A stretch of 64,000 nucleotides of DNA from Clavibacter sp. B3I6 (GTDB taxonomy: Bacteria; Actinomycetota; Actinomycetes; Actinomycetales; Microbacteriaceae). The notes beneath the pieces are model-generated. The model did no database searches and was not told the DNA's origin. It was given only the letters and a program-made list of their open reading frames with translations. Position 1 is the first letter of the stretch. Each line of letters begins with the position of its first letter. Where the stretch lies: the NCBI RefSeq assembly GCF_030816895.1, contig NZ_JAUSYL010000001.1:2356001-2420000 (forward strand), written 5' to 3'. Made by a program: the position numbers and the translations under genes. This document shows, piece after piece, positions 51,949 through 60,276 of the stretch.

Positions 51949-51980
51949 GCCCCGGTCCCCACGAGAAGTGGGGCCGGGGC
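51949..51980 (+). terminator. Terminator after the micropeptide gene
   Basis: GCCCCGG-T-CCCCAC/GTGGGG-CCGGGGC: a 13-pair stem with one bulged T and loop GAGAA, 36 bases after the micropeptide stop and 62 bases before hadA. Confidence 0.75.
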
Positions 51981-52042
51981 TCTCGCGTGCCCGGGGCACC
52001 CGCCCGCGGGGCTCCCGCGGGCCCGCCGCGTAGGATCGTCCG

Positions 52043-52492
52043 GTGCCAGTGAATCCAGAGATCCAGGGTCGCGTGCTCCCCGCCGCCGTCCCGTACCTGG
52101 TGGGACGCGAGAAGGTGCGCGAGTTCGCCCGCGCCGTCGGCGCCACCCACCCCGTCCACCTCGATCCCGAGGCCGCGCGCGCCGCGGGCCACGCCGACGT
52201 GGTCGCGCCGAGCACCTTCCCCGTGGTCGTGCAGGAGGCGGCGCTCGCGCAGCTCCTCGCCGAGCCCGACGCGGGCATCGACTTCAGCCGGGTGGTCCAC
52301 GGCGAGCAGTCCTTCGCGTACTCGCGTCCCGTCGTCGCGGGCGACGAGCTCACCGCCACGCTCACCGTCACCAAGGTCGCGTCGCTCGGTGGCAACGCCA
52401 TGGTGACCGCCGCGTCCGCGATGGTGGACGCCTCGGGCGCCCACGTGGTCACGGCCGTCTCCACCATCGTGGTCCGCGGGGACGACGCGTGA
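52043..52492 (+). CDS. hadA: MaoC-like dehydratase subunit, N-terminal FAS1 dehydratase type
   Basis: A 149-residue hot-dog fold protein of the HadA / FAS1_DH_region type: YLVGREKVREFARAVGATHPVHLDPEAARAAGHADVVAPSTFPVV, then HGEQSFAYSRPVVAGDELTATLTV. In mycobacteria HadA pairs with the catalytic HadB to dehydrate beta-hydroxyacyl-ACP. The overlap with hadB (GTGA) shows they are coupled. GTG 52043 or GTG 52049 could start it. In an organism without mycolic acids, the pair likely serves ordinary fatty acid elongation. Confidence 0.88.
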   Translation: MPVNPEIQGRVLPAAVPYLVGREKVREFARAVGATHPVHLDPEAARAAGHADVVAPSTFPVVVQEAALAQLLAEPDAGIDFSRVVHGEQSFAYSRPVVAGDELTATLTVTKVASLGGNAMVTAASAMVDASGAHVVTAVSTIVVRGDDA

Positions 52493-52923
52493 GCGCCGCG
52501 GCCGTGCCCGTGCTCGCCGACCTCGCCGTGGGCGACGTCGTGGCGGAGCGCTCCATCCACCTCACGCGCGACTCCCTGGTCCGCTATGCGGGCGCCTCGG
52601 GCGACTTCAACCCCATCCACTACCGCGACGACGTGGCCGCGTCGGTCGGCCTGCCGGGCGTCCTCGCCCACGGCATGCTCACCATGGGCCAGGCCGTGCA
52701 GCCCGTGGCCGACTGGGCGGGCGACCCCTCCCGCATCCTCTCCTACGGCGTGCGCTTCACGCGGCCCGTGGTCGTGGATCCCGCGGACGGCCAGGAGCTG
52801 GCGGTCGTCGCCAAGGTCGGCGCCATCGACGCCGAGGCGGGCACCGCCCGCATCGACATCGCCGTGTCCGTCGACGGGAAGACCGTGCTGGGCCGCGCGC
52901 AGGCGCTGGTCCGGCTGGCGTAG
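52489..52923 (+). CDS. hadB: MaoC family dehydratase, catalytic subunit
   Basis: A 144-residue hot-dog fold hydratase. The catalytic R-hydratase motif is YAGASGDFNPIHYRDDVAASVGLPGVLAHGMLTMG, with the Asp-x5-His dyad intact (D and H in DFNPIH). It starts by GTG overlapping the hadA stop by four bases and ends eight bases before murB, so hadA-hadB-murB form one operon. The likely partner is HadA. It probably acts in fatty acid synthesis at the (3R)-hydroxyacyl stage. Confidence 0.9.
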   Translation: MSAAAVPVLADLAVGDVVAERSIHLTRDSLVRYAGASGDFNPIHYRDDVAASVGLPGVLAHGMLTMGQAVQPVADWAGDPSRILSYGVRFTRPVVVDPADGQELAVVAKVGAIDAEAGTARIDIAVSVDGKTVLGRAQALVRLA

Positions 52924-52930
52924 GCCCGTC

Positions 52931-54085
52931 GTGACGATCGAGACCCACCGCGACGCCCCGCTCGCCGACCTCACGACGCTGCGCGTCGGCGGCCCGGCCG
53001 AGGAGCTCGTGACCGTGAGCGAGCGCGACGAGCTCGTCGACACGCTGCTCGGCCTCTGGACCGTGGGCGAGGACTGGCACGTCATCGGCGGCGGGTCCAA
53101 CTCCCTCATCTCCGACGAGGGCGTGCCCGGCACGGTGATCCGCATCGCCACCCGCGGCGTCGAGGTCGGCGAGGAGCGCGCCGACGGCACCGTCCCCGTG
53201 CGCGTGCAGGCCGGAGAGCCGTGGGACGCGCTCGTCGCGCGCACCGTGGCGGACGGCCTCGCGGGGCTGGAGGCGCTCTCGGGCATCCCCGGATCCACCG
53301 GCGCCTCGCCCGTGCAGAACATCGGCGCGTACGGCCAGGAGGTGGCCGACGTCCTCGAGGGCGTGGAGTTCCTGGACTACGAGACCGGCCGGGTCGAGCG
53401 CCTGAGCGCCGCGGACCTCGGCCTCGGCTACCGCACGTCGTCGCTCAAGCGCGGCCGCGTGGGCGTCGTGCTCACGGTGGACTTCGCGCTGACCCGCGGC
53501 GAGGGAGCCGACGCGCTGGGGCTCCCGGTCGCGTACCCGCAGCTCGCGGGGGCCCTCGGCGTGGAGCTCGGCGACCGCGTCCCCGTCGCCCGCGTGCGCG
53601 AGACCGTGCTCGCCCTCCGCGCCTCCAAGGGCATGGTGCTCGACGACGCGGATCCCGACACCTGGAGCGCGGGCTCCTTCTTCACCAACCCCATCGTCAG
53701 CGCCGCCTTCGCGCGCACGCTGCCGGCCGATGCCCCGCGCTGGCCGCAGGAGGAGCCGCCCGAGGACCTCGTCGTGCCGCTCGGCGACCAGTGGGAGGTG
53801 GCCGAGGCCATCGAGCGCGAGGCCGCCGCGCGCCGCCGCCGCGAGCCCGCGGCCGTGAAGCTCAGCGCCGCGTGGCTCATCGAGCACTCGGGCGTGCACC
53901 GCGGGTTCCGGCTGCCGGGATCCGGCGCGGCCATCTCCTCGAAGCACACGCTCGCGCTCACCAACCGCGGCACCGCCACCGCCGAGGACGTCGCTGCCCT
54001 CGCGCGCTACGTGCAGGGCCGGGTCATGGGCGAGCACGGCGTGATCCTGCAGCCCGAGCCCGTGCTGGTCGGCCTCTCCCTCTAG
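52931..54085 (+). CDS. murB: UDP-N-acetylenolpyruvoylglucosamine reductase
   Basis: A 384-residue FAD enzyme that reduces UDP-GlcNAc-enolpyruvate to UDP-MurNAc in peptidoglycan synthesis. The FAD-binding part includes LTTLRVGGPAEELV, VIGGGSNSLISDEG, and GIPGSTGASPVQNIGAYGQEV. The catalytic Ser is in SAGSFFTNPIVS, and the C-terminal domain has AAWLIEHSG and the terminal ILQPEPVLVG. It is type I, without the type II deletion. GTG 52931 starts eight bases after hadB. Convergent with the aminotransferase. Confidence 0.95.
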   Translation: MTIETHRDAPLADLTTLRVGGPAEELVTVSERDELVDTLLGLWTVGEDWHVIGGGSNSLISDEGVPGTVIRIATRGVEVGEERADGTVPVRVQAGEPWDALVARTVADGLAGLEALSGIPGSTGASPVQNIGAYGQEVADVLEGVEFLDYETGRVERLSAADLGLGYRTSSLKRGRVGVVLTVDFALTRGEGADALGLPVAYPQLAGALGVELGDRVPVARVRETVLALRASKGMVLDDADPDTWSAGSFFTNPIVSAAFARTLPADAPRWPQEEPPEDLVVPLGDQWEVAEAIEREAAARRRREPAAVKLSAAWLIEHSGVHRGFRLPGSGAAISSKHTLALTNRGTATAEDVAALARYVQGRVMGEHGVILQPEPVLVGLSL

Positions 54086-54115
54086 GGAAGGGCCGACCCG
54101 CGGGACGGGCGGCGA

Positions 54116-55333
54116 TCAGGCGAGCAGGTCGCGGATCCGGCGCACGCCCTCGAGCAGCGCCTCGTCGCCGAGCGCGTAGCTGAAGCGCAGGAAGCCGCTC
54201 GGGCCGAACGCCTCGCCGGGCACCGCGGCGACCTCGGCCTTCTCCAGCAGGACGTCGGCCACCTCCAGGGACGTCGTGGGCGTCACGCCGTCGATGTCGC
54301 GGCCGAAGAGCCCCGTGACGTCGGGGTAGACGTAGAACGCGCCCTGCGGCGTCGGCGTGACGAAGCCGGGGATGGCATCGAGCTCGGCGACGATCGTGCG
54401 GCGGCGGCGGTCGAAGGCCTCGCGCATCCGGTCGACGGTGTCGCGTGGTCCGCGGAGGGCGGCGATGGCCGCGCGCTGCGAGACGTTGGAGACGTTCGAG
54501 GACAGGTGCGACTGGAGGTTGCCCGCGGCCTTGATGGCGTCGGCCGGGCCTACCATCCACCCGACACGCCAGCCGGTCATGGCGTACGTCTTGGCGACGC
54601 CGTTGACGAGGATCGTCCGGTCGGCCAGCGCCGGCACGACGTCGACGATGCTCGCCGCCTCGGCGCCGTCGTAGACGAGGTCCTGGTAGATCTCGTCGCT
54701 GATGACCCAGAGGCCCTTCGCGTCCGCCCACTCGCCGATCTCGCGGGTCTGCTCCCGCGAGTACACGGCGCCCGTGGGGTTGGAGGGGGAGACGAACAGC
54801 AGCACCTTGGTGCGCGGGGTCCACGCGGCCTCGAGCTGCTCGACCGTGACGAGGTAGCCCTGTTCGGCGCCCGCGAAGACGTCGACGGCGACGCCGCCCG
54901 CGAGGCGGATGGCCTCCGGGTACGTGGTCCAGTAGGGCGTGGGCACGAGGACCTCGTCGCCCTGGTCGAGCAGGGTCTGGAACGCCTGGTAGACGGCCTG
55001 CTTGCCGCCGTTGGTGACGATGATCCGGTCGATGCCCACGTCGAGGCCCGACGACGTGCGCGTCTTCTCCGCGATCGCCTCGCGGAGGTCGGGGAGCCCG
55101 GCCGCCGCCGTGTACCGGTGGTTGCGGGGATCGCGCGCGGCCTCGACCGCGGCCTCGACCACGTAGTCGGGAGTCGGGAAGTCGGGCTCGCCGGCCGCGA
55201 AGCTGATGACGGGGCGCCCGGCGGCCTGCAGGGCCTTGGCTTTGCCGTCGACCTTGAGGGTCGCGGACTCGGCGATGGATCCGATGCGGGTGGAGACGCG
55301 GCTGAGGGGGACGGTGCTCTGCGGTTCGGCCAT
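54116..55333 (-). CDS. Pyridoxal phosphate-dependent aspartate aminotransferase (AspC-like)
   Basis: A 405-residue fold type I aminotransferase (class Ib, AAT). The N-terminus is RIGSIAESATLKVDGKAKAL, with AAGEPDFPTPDYV. The PLP lysine is in LVNGVAKTYAMTGWRVGW, and the carboxylate-binding Arg is in FLRFSYALGDE. It converts aspartate and 2-oxoglutarate to oxaloacetate and glutamate, possibly with broader specificity. ATG 55333 starts just before the conserved region. The position next to tRNA-Trp and secE is common in Microbacteriaceae. Confidence 0.94.
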   Translation of the reverse strand: MAEPQSTVPLSRVSTRIGSIAESATLKVDGKAKALQAAGRPVISFAAGEPDFPTPDYVVEAAVEAARDPRNHRYTAAAGLPDLREAIAEKTRTSSGLDVGIDRIIVTNGGKQAVYQAFQTLLDQGDEVLVPTPYWTTYPEAIRLAGGVAVDVFAGAEQGYLVTVEQLEAAWTPRTKVLLFVSPSNPTGAVYSREQTREIGEWADAKGLWVISDEIYQDLVYDGAEAASIVDVVPALADRTILVNGVAKTYAMTGWRVGWMVGPADAIKAAGNLQSHLSSNVSNVSQRAAIAALRGPRDTVDRMREAFDRRRRTIVAELDAIPGFVTPTPQGAFYVYPDVTGLFGRDIDGVTPTTSLEVADVLLEKAEVAAVPGEAFGPSGFLRFSYALGDEALLEGVRRIRDLLA

Positions 55334-55422
55334 GCCCCGAGCATAGGGATCCGCGCCGGGCTCCACGCGGATGCCGACGGCCGTCGGATGCGCGGCCCGA
55401 CCGGGCGGGCGCGGATGCTGGT

Positions 55423-55428
55423 ACACTC
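55423..55428 (+). promoter_or_regulatory. Probable -10 of the tRNA-Trp promoter
   Basis: TACACT preceded by TGG in CTGGTACACTCA, about 95 bp before tRNA-Trp. The leader after it contains a GC-rich stretch. No clear -35, as often in high-GC tRNA promoters. Confidence 0.4.
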
Positions 55429-55523
55429 ATCCGGGTCGGTATCTCCGCCATGCTCTTCCGCGCCTTCTTCCGTCCGTGCTCGCACGGTGGGGAAGCGCAG
55501 GGGGCAGGCGGATGTCGACGCAG

Positions 55524-55596
55524 AGGGTGGTGGCTCAATTGGTAGAGCAGCGGTCTCCAAAACCGCAGGTTGCAGGTTCGAGTCCTGTCCGCCCTG
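55524..55596 (+). tRNA. tRNA-Trp (anticodon CCA)
   Basis: 73 nt. Acceptor AGGGTGG/CCGCCCT, anticodon stem GCGGT/ACCGC with loop CTCCAAA (anticodon CCA), T arm GCAGGTTCGAGTCCTGT. It lies 86 bp before secE and may share its transcript, a widely conserved arrangement. Confidence 0.96.
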
Positions 55597-55682
55597 CTAG
55601 ATGATCCGCGTCCACGGACGCGGCCCATCGCGGCTCGCCCGAACTCCGGGAGGCGCCGAGCAATGCAGGAAGGGACCCACGC

Positions 55683-55955
55683 GTGGCGCGGAAGATCGTC
55701 GACGAGCCCAGCGAGGAGATCGTCGCGCAGGCTCGCGAGCAGCGGGACGCGCGACGCAACCCCTTCGCCCGGCTGGTGCTCTTCATCAAGCAGGTCGTGC
55801 AGGAGCTCAAGAAGGTGGTCACCCCCACCCGCAAGGAGCTGCTCACGTTCACGGGAGTCGTCCTGGCCTTCGTCGTCGTCATGATGGTGATCGTCTCGCT
55901 CCTCGACCAGCTGTTCGGGTACCTGGCCATCGTGGTGTTCGGCAACGGCGCTTAG
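55683..55955 (+). CDS. secE: Preprotein translocase subunit SecE
   Basis: A 90-residue membrane protein stabilising SecY in the Sec translocon. The conserved amphipathic region FIKQVVQELKKVVTPTRKELLTFT is followed by one transmembrane helix, GVVLAFVVVMMVIVSLLDQLFGYLAIVVFG. An N-terminal charged part of about 30 residues is typical of actinobacterial SecE. GTG 55683 is the start, with AGGAAGGGACC upstream. It is followed after 195 bp by nusG. Confidence 0.95.
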   Translation: MARKIVDEPSEEIVAQAREQRDARRNPFARLVLFIKQVVQELKKVVTPTRKELLTFTGVVLAFVVVMMVIVSLLDQLFGYLAIVVFGNGA

Positions 55956-56150
55956 CACCAGGGCCTCCACCGGAGGCGGCACGGGCCGGACGGCGGGCTG
56001 CGCACGGGATCCGAGGATCGCGGGCGCCGCGGAGCACGGACGGCCGGAGCGCGGCGGATCCCTCCGGGTCCGCGTCCACGCGATACGGCGCCCGGAGCAG
56101 CACGGCACGCACACGGCAACGCACGACGAAGAACGAGGGAAGTAGATCCA

Positions 56151-57179
56151 TTGGCTGAGAGCAAGCGCGACGACGTCGACCTCGCCCCCGCGGCGGAGCA
56201 GTCCTCCGAGGTGGACGAGGCCCAGGAGGGTTCCGTCACCACCGCATCCGAGGGCAGCTCGGACGCGACGGAGCACACCGCCCTGCACATCGAGGGCGAC
56301 GACGTCGAGACCGACCTGACGGCCGCGCTCGACGCGATGGAGTCCGTCGACGACCCCGAGGCCGACGCGATCGTCGAGGACGCGCTCGACGTGGACTCCG
56401 CCGACGAGGCCGAGGCCGCCGTCGAGGCGACCGACGACGAGGCCGAGGAGGAGGCAGCCGAGGAGGCGCTGGAGCCCGCCGAGGTCACGCCCGCGACCGC
56501 CGAGGACGTCGCCGAGGCCGAGGCCGACCTGGTGCCCGACGAGGCCGAGGACGACTCCGAGGTCGACCCGTACGAGGACTTCCGCAAGGAGCTCCGCTCC
56601 AAGCCGGGCAAGTGGTACGTCATCCACTCCTACGCGGGCTTCGAGCGCCGCGTGAAGAGCAACATCGAGAACCGCATGGTGTCGCTCAACATGGAGGACG
56701 ACATCTACCAGATCGAGGTCCCGATGGAGGACGTCGTCGAGATCAAGAACGGCCAGCGCAAGATGGTCAACCGCGTGCGCATCCCCGGCTACGTGCTGGT
56801 GCGCATGGCCCTCAACGAGGACAGCTGGTCGGTCGTCCGCCACACCCCCGGCGTCACGGGCTTCGTGGGCAACGCCCACAACCCCACGCCGCTGCGGTTC
56901 GAGGAGGCCTTCTCCATGCTGAAGAGCCTCGTCGAGATCAAGGAGGTGGCGCAGGTCAAGGGCCAGCCGACCAAGGGCGGCCAGGCGCAGCGCGTCATCG
57001 CGGCCGAGGTCGACTTCGAGATCGGCGAGACCATCACGATCAAGGAGGGCTCGTTCGCGGGCCTCCCCGGCTCCATCAGCGAGATCAAGCCCGAGAGCGG
57101 CAAGCTCACGGTCCTCGTCTCCCTGTTCGAGCGCGAGACCCCGGTCGAGCTCAGCTTCGACCAGGTCACCAAGCTCTAG
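56151..57179 (+). CDS. nusG: Transcription termination/antitermination protein NusG
   Basis: A 342-residue transcription factor that binds RNA polymerase, Rho and NusE. The first 150 residues are an acidic extension very rich in Glu, Asp and Ala. The NGN domain begins at residue 154 (KWYVIHSYAGFERRVKSNIENR), and the KOW motif is in EGSFAGLPGSISEIKPESGKLTVLVSLFER. It starts with TTG at 56151 after GAGGGAAGTAG, and no ATG or GTG fits better. Extended NusG proteins are usual in actinobacteria, but this tail is long. It precedes rplK by 53 bp. Confidence 0.95.
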   Translation: MAESKRDDVDLAPAAEQSSEVDEAQEGSVTTASEGSSDATEHTALHIEGDDVETDLTAALDAMESVDDPEADAIVEDALDVDSADEAEAAVEATDDEAEEEAAEEALEPAEVTPATAEDVAEAEADLVPDEAEDDSEVDPYEDFRKELRSKPGKWYVIHSYAGFERRVKSNIENRMVSLNMEDDIYQIEVPMEDVVEIKNGQRKMVNRVRIPGYVLVRMALNEDSWSVVRHTPGVTGFVGNAHNPTPLRFEEAFSMLKSLVEIKEVAQVKGQPTKGGQAQRVIAAEVDFEIGETITIKEGSFAGLPGSISEIKPESGKLTVLVSLFERETPVELSFDQVTKL

Positions 57180-57232
57180 GCGGTCGGGCCGCGCGGCCCG
57201 CTCGATCTAGCAATCAAGGAGAAGGAAGAGAA

Positions 57233-57664
57233 ATGGCACCGAAGAAGAAGGTCACGGGTCTGATCAAGCTGCAGATCAAGGCCGGCGCCGCCAACCCCGC
57301 ACCGCCCATCGGGCCGGCGCTGGGACAGCACGGCGTCAACATCATGGAGTTCTGCAAGGCGTACAACGCCCAGACCGAGGCTCAGCGCGGGAACGTCATC
57401 CCCGTCGAGATCACCGTCTACGAGGACCGGACGTTCACGTTCATCCTCAAGACGCCCCCGGCCGCGGAGCTCATCAAGAAGGCCGCCGGAGTCGCCAAGG
57501 GCTCGGGCACGCCGCACACGGTCAAGGTCGCGAAGCTCACGATGGACCAGGTCCGCGAGATCGCCGAGCAGAAGCAGGCCGACCTCAACGCCAACGACAT
57601 CGACGCCGCGGCGAAGATCATCGCCGGCACCGCCCGCTCCATGGGCATCACGGTCGAGGCCTAG
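57233..57664 (+). CDS. rplK: 50S ribosomal protein L11
   Basis: A 143-residue ribosomal protein binding 23S rRNA at the GTPase centre. Its N-terminal domain has GLIKLQIKAGAANPAPPIGPALGQHGVNIMEF, including the prolines that define the thiostrepton region, and the C-terminus is TARSMGITVEA. It is a typical length. ATG 57233 has AAGGAGAAGGAAGAG upstream. A perfect hairpin lies between it and rplA. Confidence 0.97.
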   Translation: MAPKKKVTGLIKLQIKAGAANPAPPIGPALGQHGVNIMEFCKAYNAQTEAQRGNVIPVEITVYEDRTFTFILKTPPAAELIKKAAGVAKGSGTPHTVKVAKLTMDQVREIAEQKQADLNANDIDAAAKIIAGTARSMGITVEA

Positions 57665-57676
57665 CCTCCACCACCC

Positions 57677-57698
57677 GCGGATCCCGTCCGGGATCCGC
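57677..57698 (+). other. Intergenic hairpin between rplK and rplA
   Basis: GCGGATCCCG-TC-CGGGATCCGC is a perfect 10-bp stem with a two-base loop, 13 bases after the rplK stop. It may attenuate or mark processing; the L1 autoregulatory site of E. coli has a different shape and is upstream of rplK. Confidence 0.5.
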
Positions 57699-57763
57699 TC
57701 CAGCATCACGCGGGAGAGCCAGCCAGGCTCACATCAACCGCACTCTCGAAACAGGAGACACGA

Positions 57764-58451
57764 ATGGCGAAGTCAAAGGCCTACCGGGCCGCAGCCGAGA
57801 AGATCGACCTGACGAAGGCGTACACCGCCTCCGAGGCCGTCGAGCTCGCGCGCGAGACCGGATCCAGCAAGTTCGACAGCACCGTCGAGGTCGCGCTCAA
57901 GCTCGGCGTCGACCCCCGCAAGGCAGACCAGATGGTCCGCGGCACCGTCATCCTTCCCCACGGTACCGGCAAGACCGCCCGCGTCATCGTCTTCGCGACG
58001 GGGCCCCGCGGCCGAGGCGGCCCTCGCCGCCGGCGCCGACGAGGTCGGCGGCGACGAGCTCATCGAGAAGGTGGCGGGCGGCTACACGTCGTTCGACTCC
58101 GCCGTCTCGACGCCCGAGCTCATGGGCAAGGTCGGACGCCTCGGCAAGGTCCTCGGACCGCGCGGCCTCATGCCCAACCCCAAGACCGGAACGGTCACCC
58201 CGGACGTCGCGCGCGCGGTGTCCGACATCAAGGGCGGCAAGATCGAGTTCCGCGTCGACAAGCACGCGAACGTCCACTTCGTGGTCGGCAAGGCGAGCTT
58301 CTCGCCCGAGCAGCTCTCCGAGAACGTGGGCGCCGCGCTCGAGGAGATCGTCCGCCTCAAGCCGTCCTCCTCGAAGGGCCGCTACGTGCAGAAGGCCACG
58401 GTCTCCACGACCTTCGGCCCCGGCATCCCGGTGGACGTCAACTCCATCTAG
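57764..58451 (+). pseudogene. rplA: 50S ribosomal protein L1, frame broken by an apparent one-base insertion
   Basis: The gene for ribosomal protein L1 (about 229 residues), part of the L1 stalk. The N-terminus MAKSKAYRAAAEKIDLTKAY through VIVFATGP is in one frame. From GDELIEKVAGGYTSFDSAV onward, including GRLGKVLGPRGLMPNPKTGTV, it is in another. The shift is at GGGGCCCC (58000-58007), where one base fewer restores PAAEAALAAGADEVGGDEL. L1 is rarely dispensable and both halves are fully conserved, so a sequencing error is by far the likeliest cause. A terminator follows at 58490. Confidence 0.93.
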
Positions 58452-58489
58452 CACCGCCGCGCGCCAGCGCACGCACGACCAGCACCACA

Positions 58490-58517
58490 GGAAGGGCCCG
58501 CCTCGGCGGGCCCTTCC
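58490..58517 (+). terminator. Terminator after rplA
   Basis: A 13-bp perfect stem GGAAGGGCCCGCC/GGCGGGCCCTTCC (58490-58502 with 58505-58517), 38 bases after the rplA stop, ending the rplK-rplA unit. Confidence 0.85.
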
Positions 58518-58590
58518 GTCGTCTGCGGGTGCGACAGCTCGGCGAGCCCTTCCGTCATCTGCGGGGTCCGCGGCTGCCTAGGCTCGGGGG

Positions 58591-59190
58591 GTGAGCTCCC
58601 CGAATCCCGTCGCCGCCCCTCCCGCCCCCGCGTTCCGCGTCGCGGCGACGGCCGACGCCGACGAGGTGGCGTCCCTCGCCGCCCGCACCTTCGCGCTCGC
58701 GTGCCCGCCGACGACGACGGCGGAGGCGATCGCCGAGCACATCCGCACCGTCCTCTCGCCCGCGCGCTTCGCGTCGCATCTGGCGGATCCCGCGCGCCGG
58801 GTCGTGCTCGCGGAGGTCGACGGCCGGGCGGTCGGCTACACGATGGTCGTGGCCGCGCCGCCTGCCGACCCCGACGTGGCCGGCGCGCTCCGGCTGCGGC
58901 CCGAGATCGAGCTGAGCAAGGTGTACGTCGAGGCCGGGCAGCGCGGCGTAGGGATCGCGCGGCCGCTCATGGCCGAGACGCTGCGGATCGCGCGCGACCT
59001 CGTGGGCGCATCGGGACGCGACGCGGAGGCGGGGATCTGGCTCGGCGTCAACGAGCACAACGCCCGCGCCATCCGGTTCTACGCGCGCAGCGGCTTCCGC
59101 GTCGTCGGGACGCGGTCGTTCCGGCTCGCGGACTCGGTCGAGACGGACCACGTGATGGAGCGGCCCCTCGTCGCGACCGCGGAGGGCTGA
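58591..59190 (+). CDS. GNAT family N-acetyltransferase
   Basis: A 199-residue acetyltransferase. The acetyl-CoA region is in IELSKVYVEAGQRGVGIARPLMAETLRIA (motif A, Q/R-x-x-G-x-G/A pattern), and WLGVNEHNARAIRFYARSGFRVVGTRSF is motif B. The N-terminal 15 residues are Pro/Ala-rich. Members acetylate small molecules, peptides or antibiotics; the substrate is unknown. GTG 58591 is the start. It converges with the oxidoreductase gene. Confidence 0.88.
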   Translation: MSSPNPVAAPPAPAFRVAATADADEVASLAARTFALACPPTTTAEAIAEHIRTVLSPARFASHLADPARRVVLAEVDGRAVGYTMVVAAPPADPDVAGALRLRPEIELSKVYVEAGQRGVGIARPLMAETLRIARDLVGASGRDAEAGIWLGVNEHNARAIRFYARSGFRVVGTRSFRLADSVETDHVMERPLVATAEG

Positions 59191-59222
59191 TCCCGCGCGC
59201 CGCCGTCAGCAGCGCGCCGCCG

Positions 59223-60276
59223 TCAGCCCCGCGTGACGTTGAGCACGACCTTGCCGCGCGCGTGCCCGCTCTCCATGTGGCGGTGCGCCTCGGCCGCGTC
59301 CTCCAGGTCGAACACCTCGTCGACGTAGACGCGGATGTCGCCCGACTCGAGCAGGCGCGCGATCACGGCGAGGGTCTGGCCGTCCGGCGCCACCTCGTAA
59401 TGCGTCGCGCGCACCCCGACGGCGGCGGCGTCCTGCACGAGCGTCGGCCAGCCGTGCGTAGGCGAGCTCACCAGGAGGCCGCCGCGGCGGAGGACCTGGA
59501 GGGACCGGGTGCCGGTGTCGTCGGTGCAGTTGCCGACCAGGTCGATCACCACGTCGACGTCGGCCAGCACGTCCTCGAAGCGCCCCTGCGTGCGGTCGAT
59601 CACCTCGTCGGCCCCGAGCTCCGCGAGCCAGTCGACGTTGCGGGGCGAACCCGTGGCGATGACGCGGGCGCCGAAGTGCCGCGCGAACTGCACCGCGAAG
59701 TGGCCGACCCCGCCGGCCCCCGCGTGCACGAGCACGACCTGGCCCTCGTGGGCCCGGCCGATGTCGACGACCATGCCCCACGCGGTGAGCGCGCTGACGG
59801 GCGTCGCGGCGGCCTCGACGTGCGACAGGCGCGCGGGCTTCCGGGCGAGGCTCACGCTCGGGACGGCGATGTAGGGGGCGTAGCTGCCGGCCATGCGGGG
59901 CACCATCGCGAGGCCGAAGACCTCGTCGCCGGGGTGCAGCGCGTGGTCCTCGTAGGGCGACTCGACGACCACGCCGCTGAAGTCGCGGCCGAGGACCGTG
60001 GGGCGCACCGCCGAGCGCGGGTCCGCCGGGGCCGCCCGCGCGCAGGCGCAGGTCGATCGGGTTGACGCCGGCGGCGACGACCTTCACGAGCACCTCCGCG
60101 TCGAGGCGGCGCGGGATCGGCACGTCCGCGAGGTGCAGCACCTCGGGCCCGCCCGTCTCGGTGACGACGACCGCGCGCATGGTCTCCCCGTGCGGCGCGA
60201 GCGCGACGGCCGCAGCCGCCCGATCCCGCTCGGCCGCGGCGGCGACGCCGGCTCTCGACTGGATGACCTGGCTCAT
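59223..60276 (-). pseudogene. Zinc-free quinone oxidoreductase (MDR family), frame broken by an apparent one-base insertion
   Basis: The gene encodes an NADP-dependent medium-chain oxidoreductase of about 350 residues. The start (ATG 60276) and the GroES-like part, MRAVVVTETGGPEVLHLADVPIP through AGVNPIDLRLRAGGP, are in one frame. The rest, VLGRDFSGVVVESPYEDHAL with the NADP motif VHAGAGGVGHFAVQFARHFG, is in another. The shift maps to about 60020-60045 at a CCGGGG run, and the span is 1 modulo 3. Both parts look intact, so a read error is likely. It diverges from the TmrB-like gene. Confidence 0.85.

Noticed and set aside
57764..58451. Programmed ribosomal frameshifting in rplA
   Set aside because: No slippery heptamer with downstream structure of a known type, and the same one-base excess occurs in three unrelated genes.
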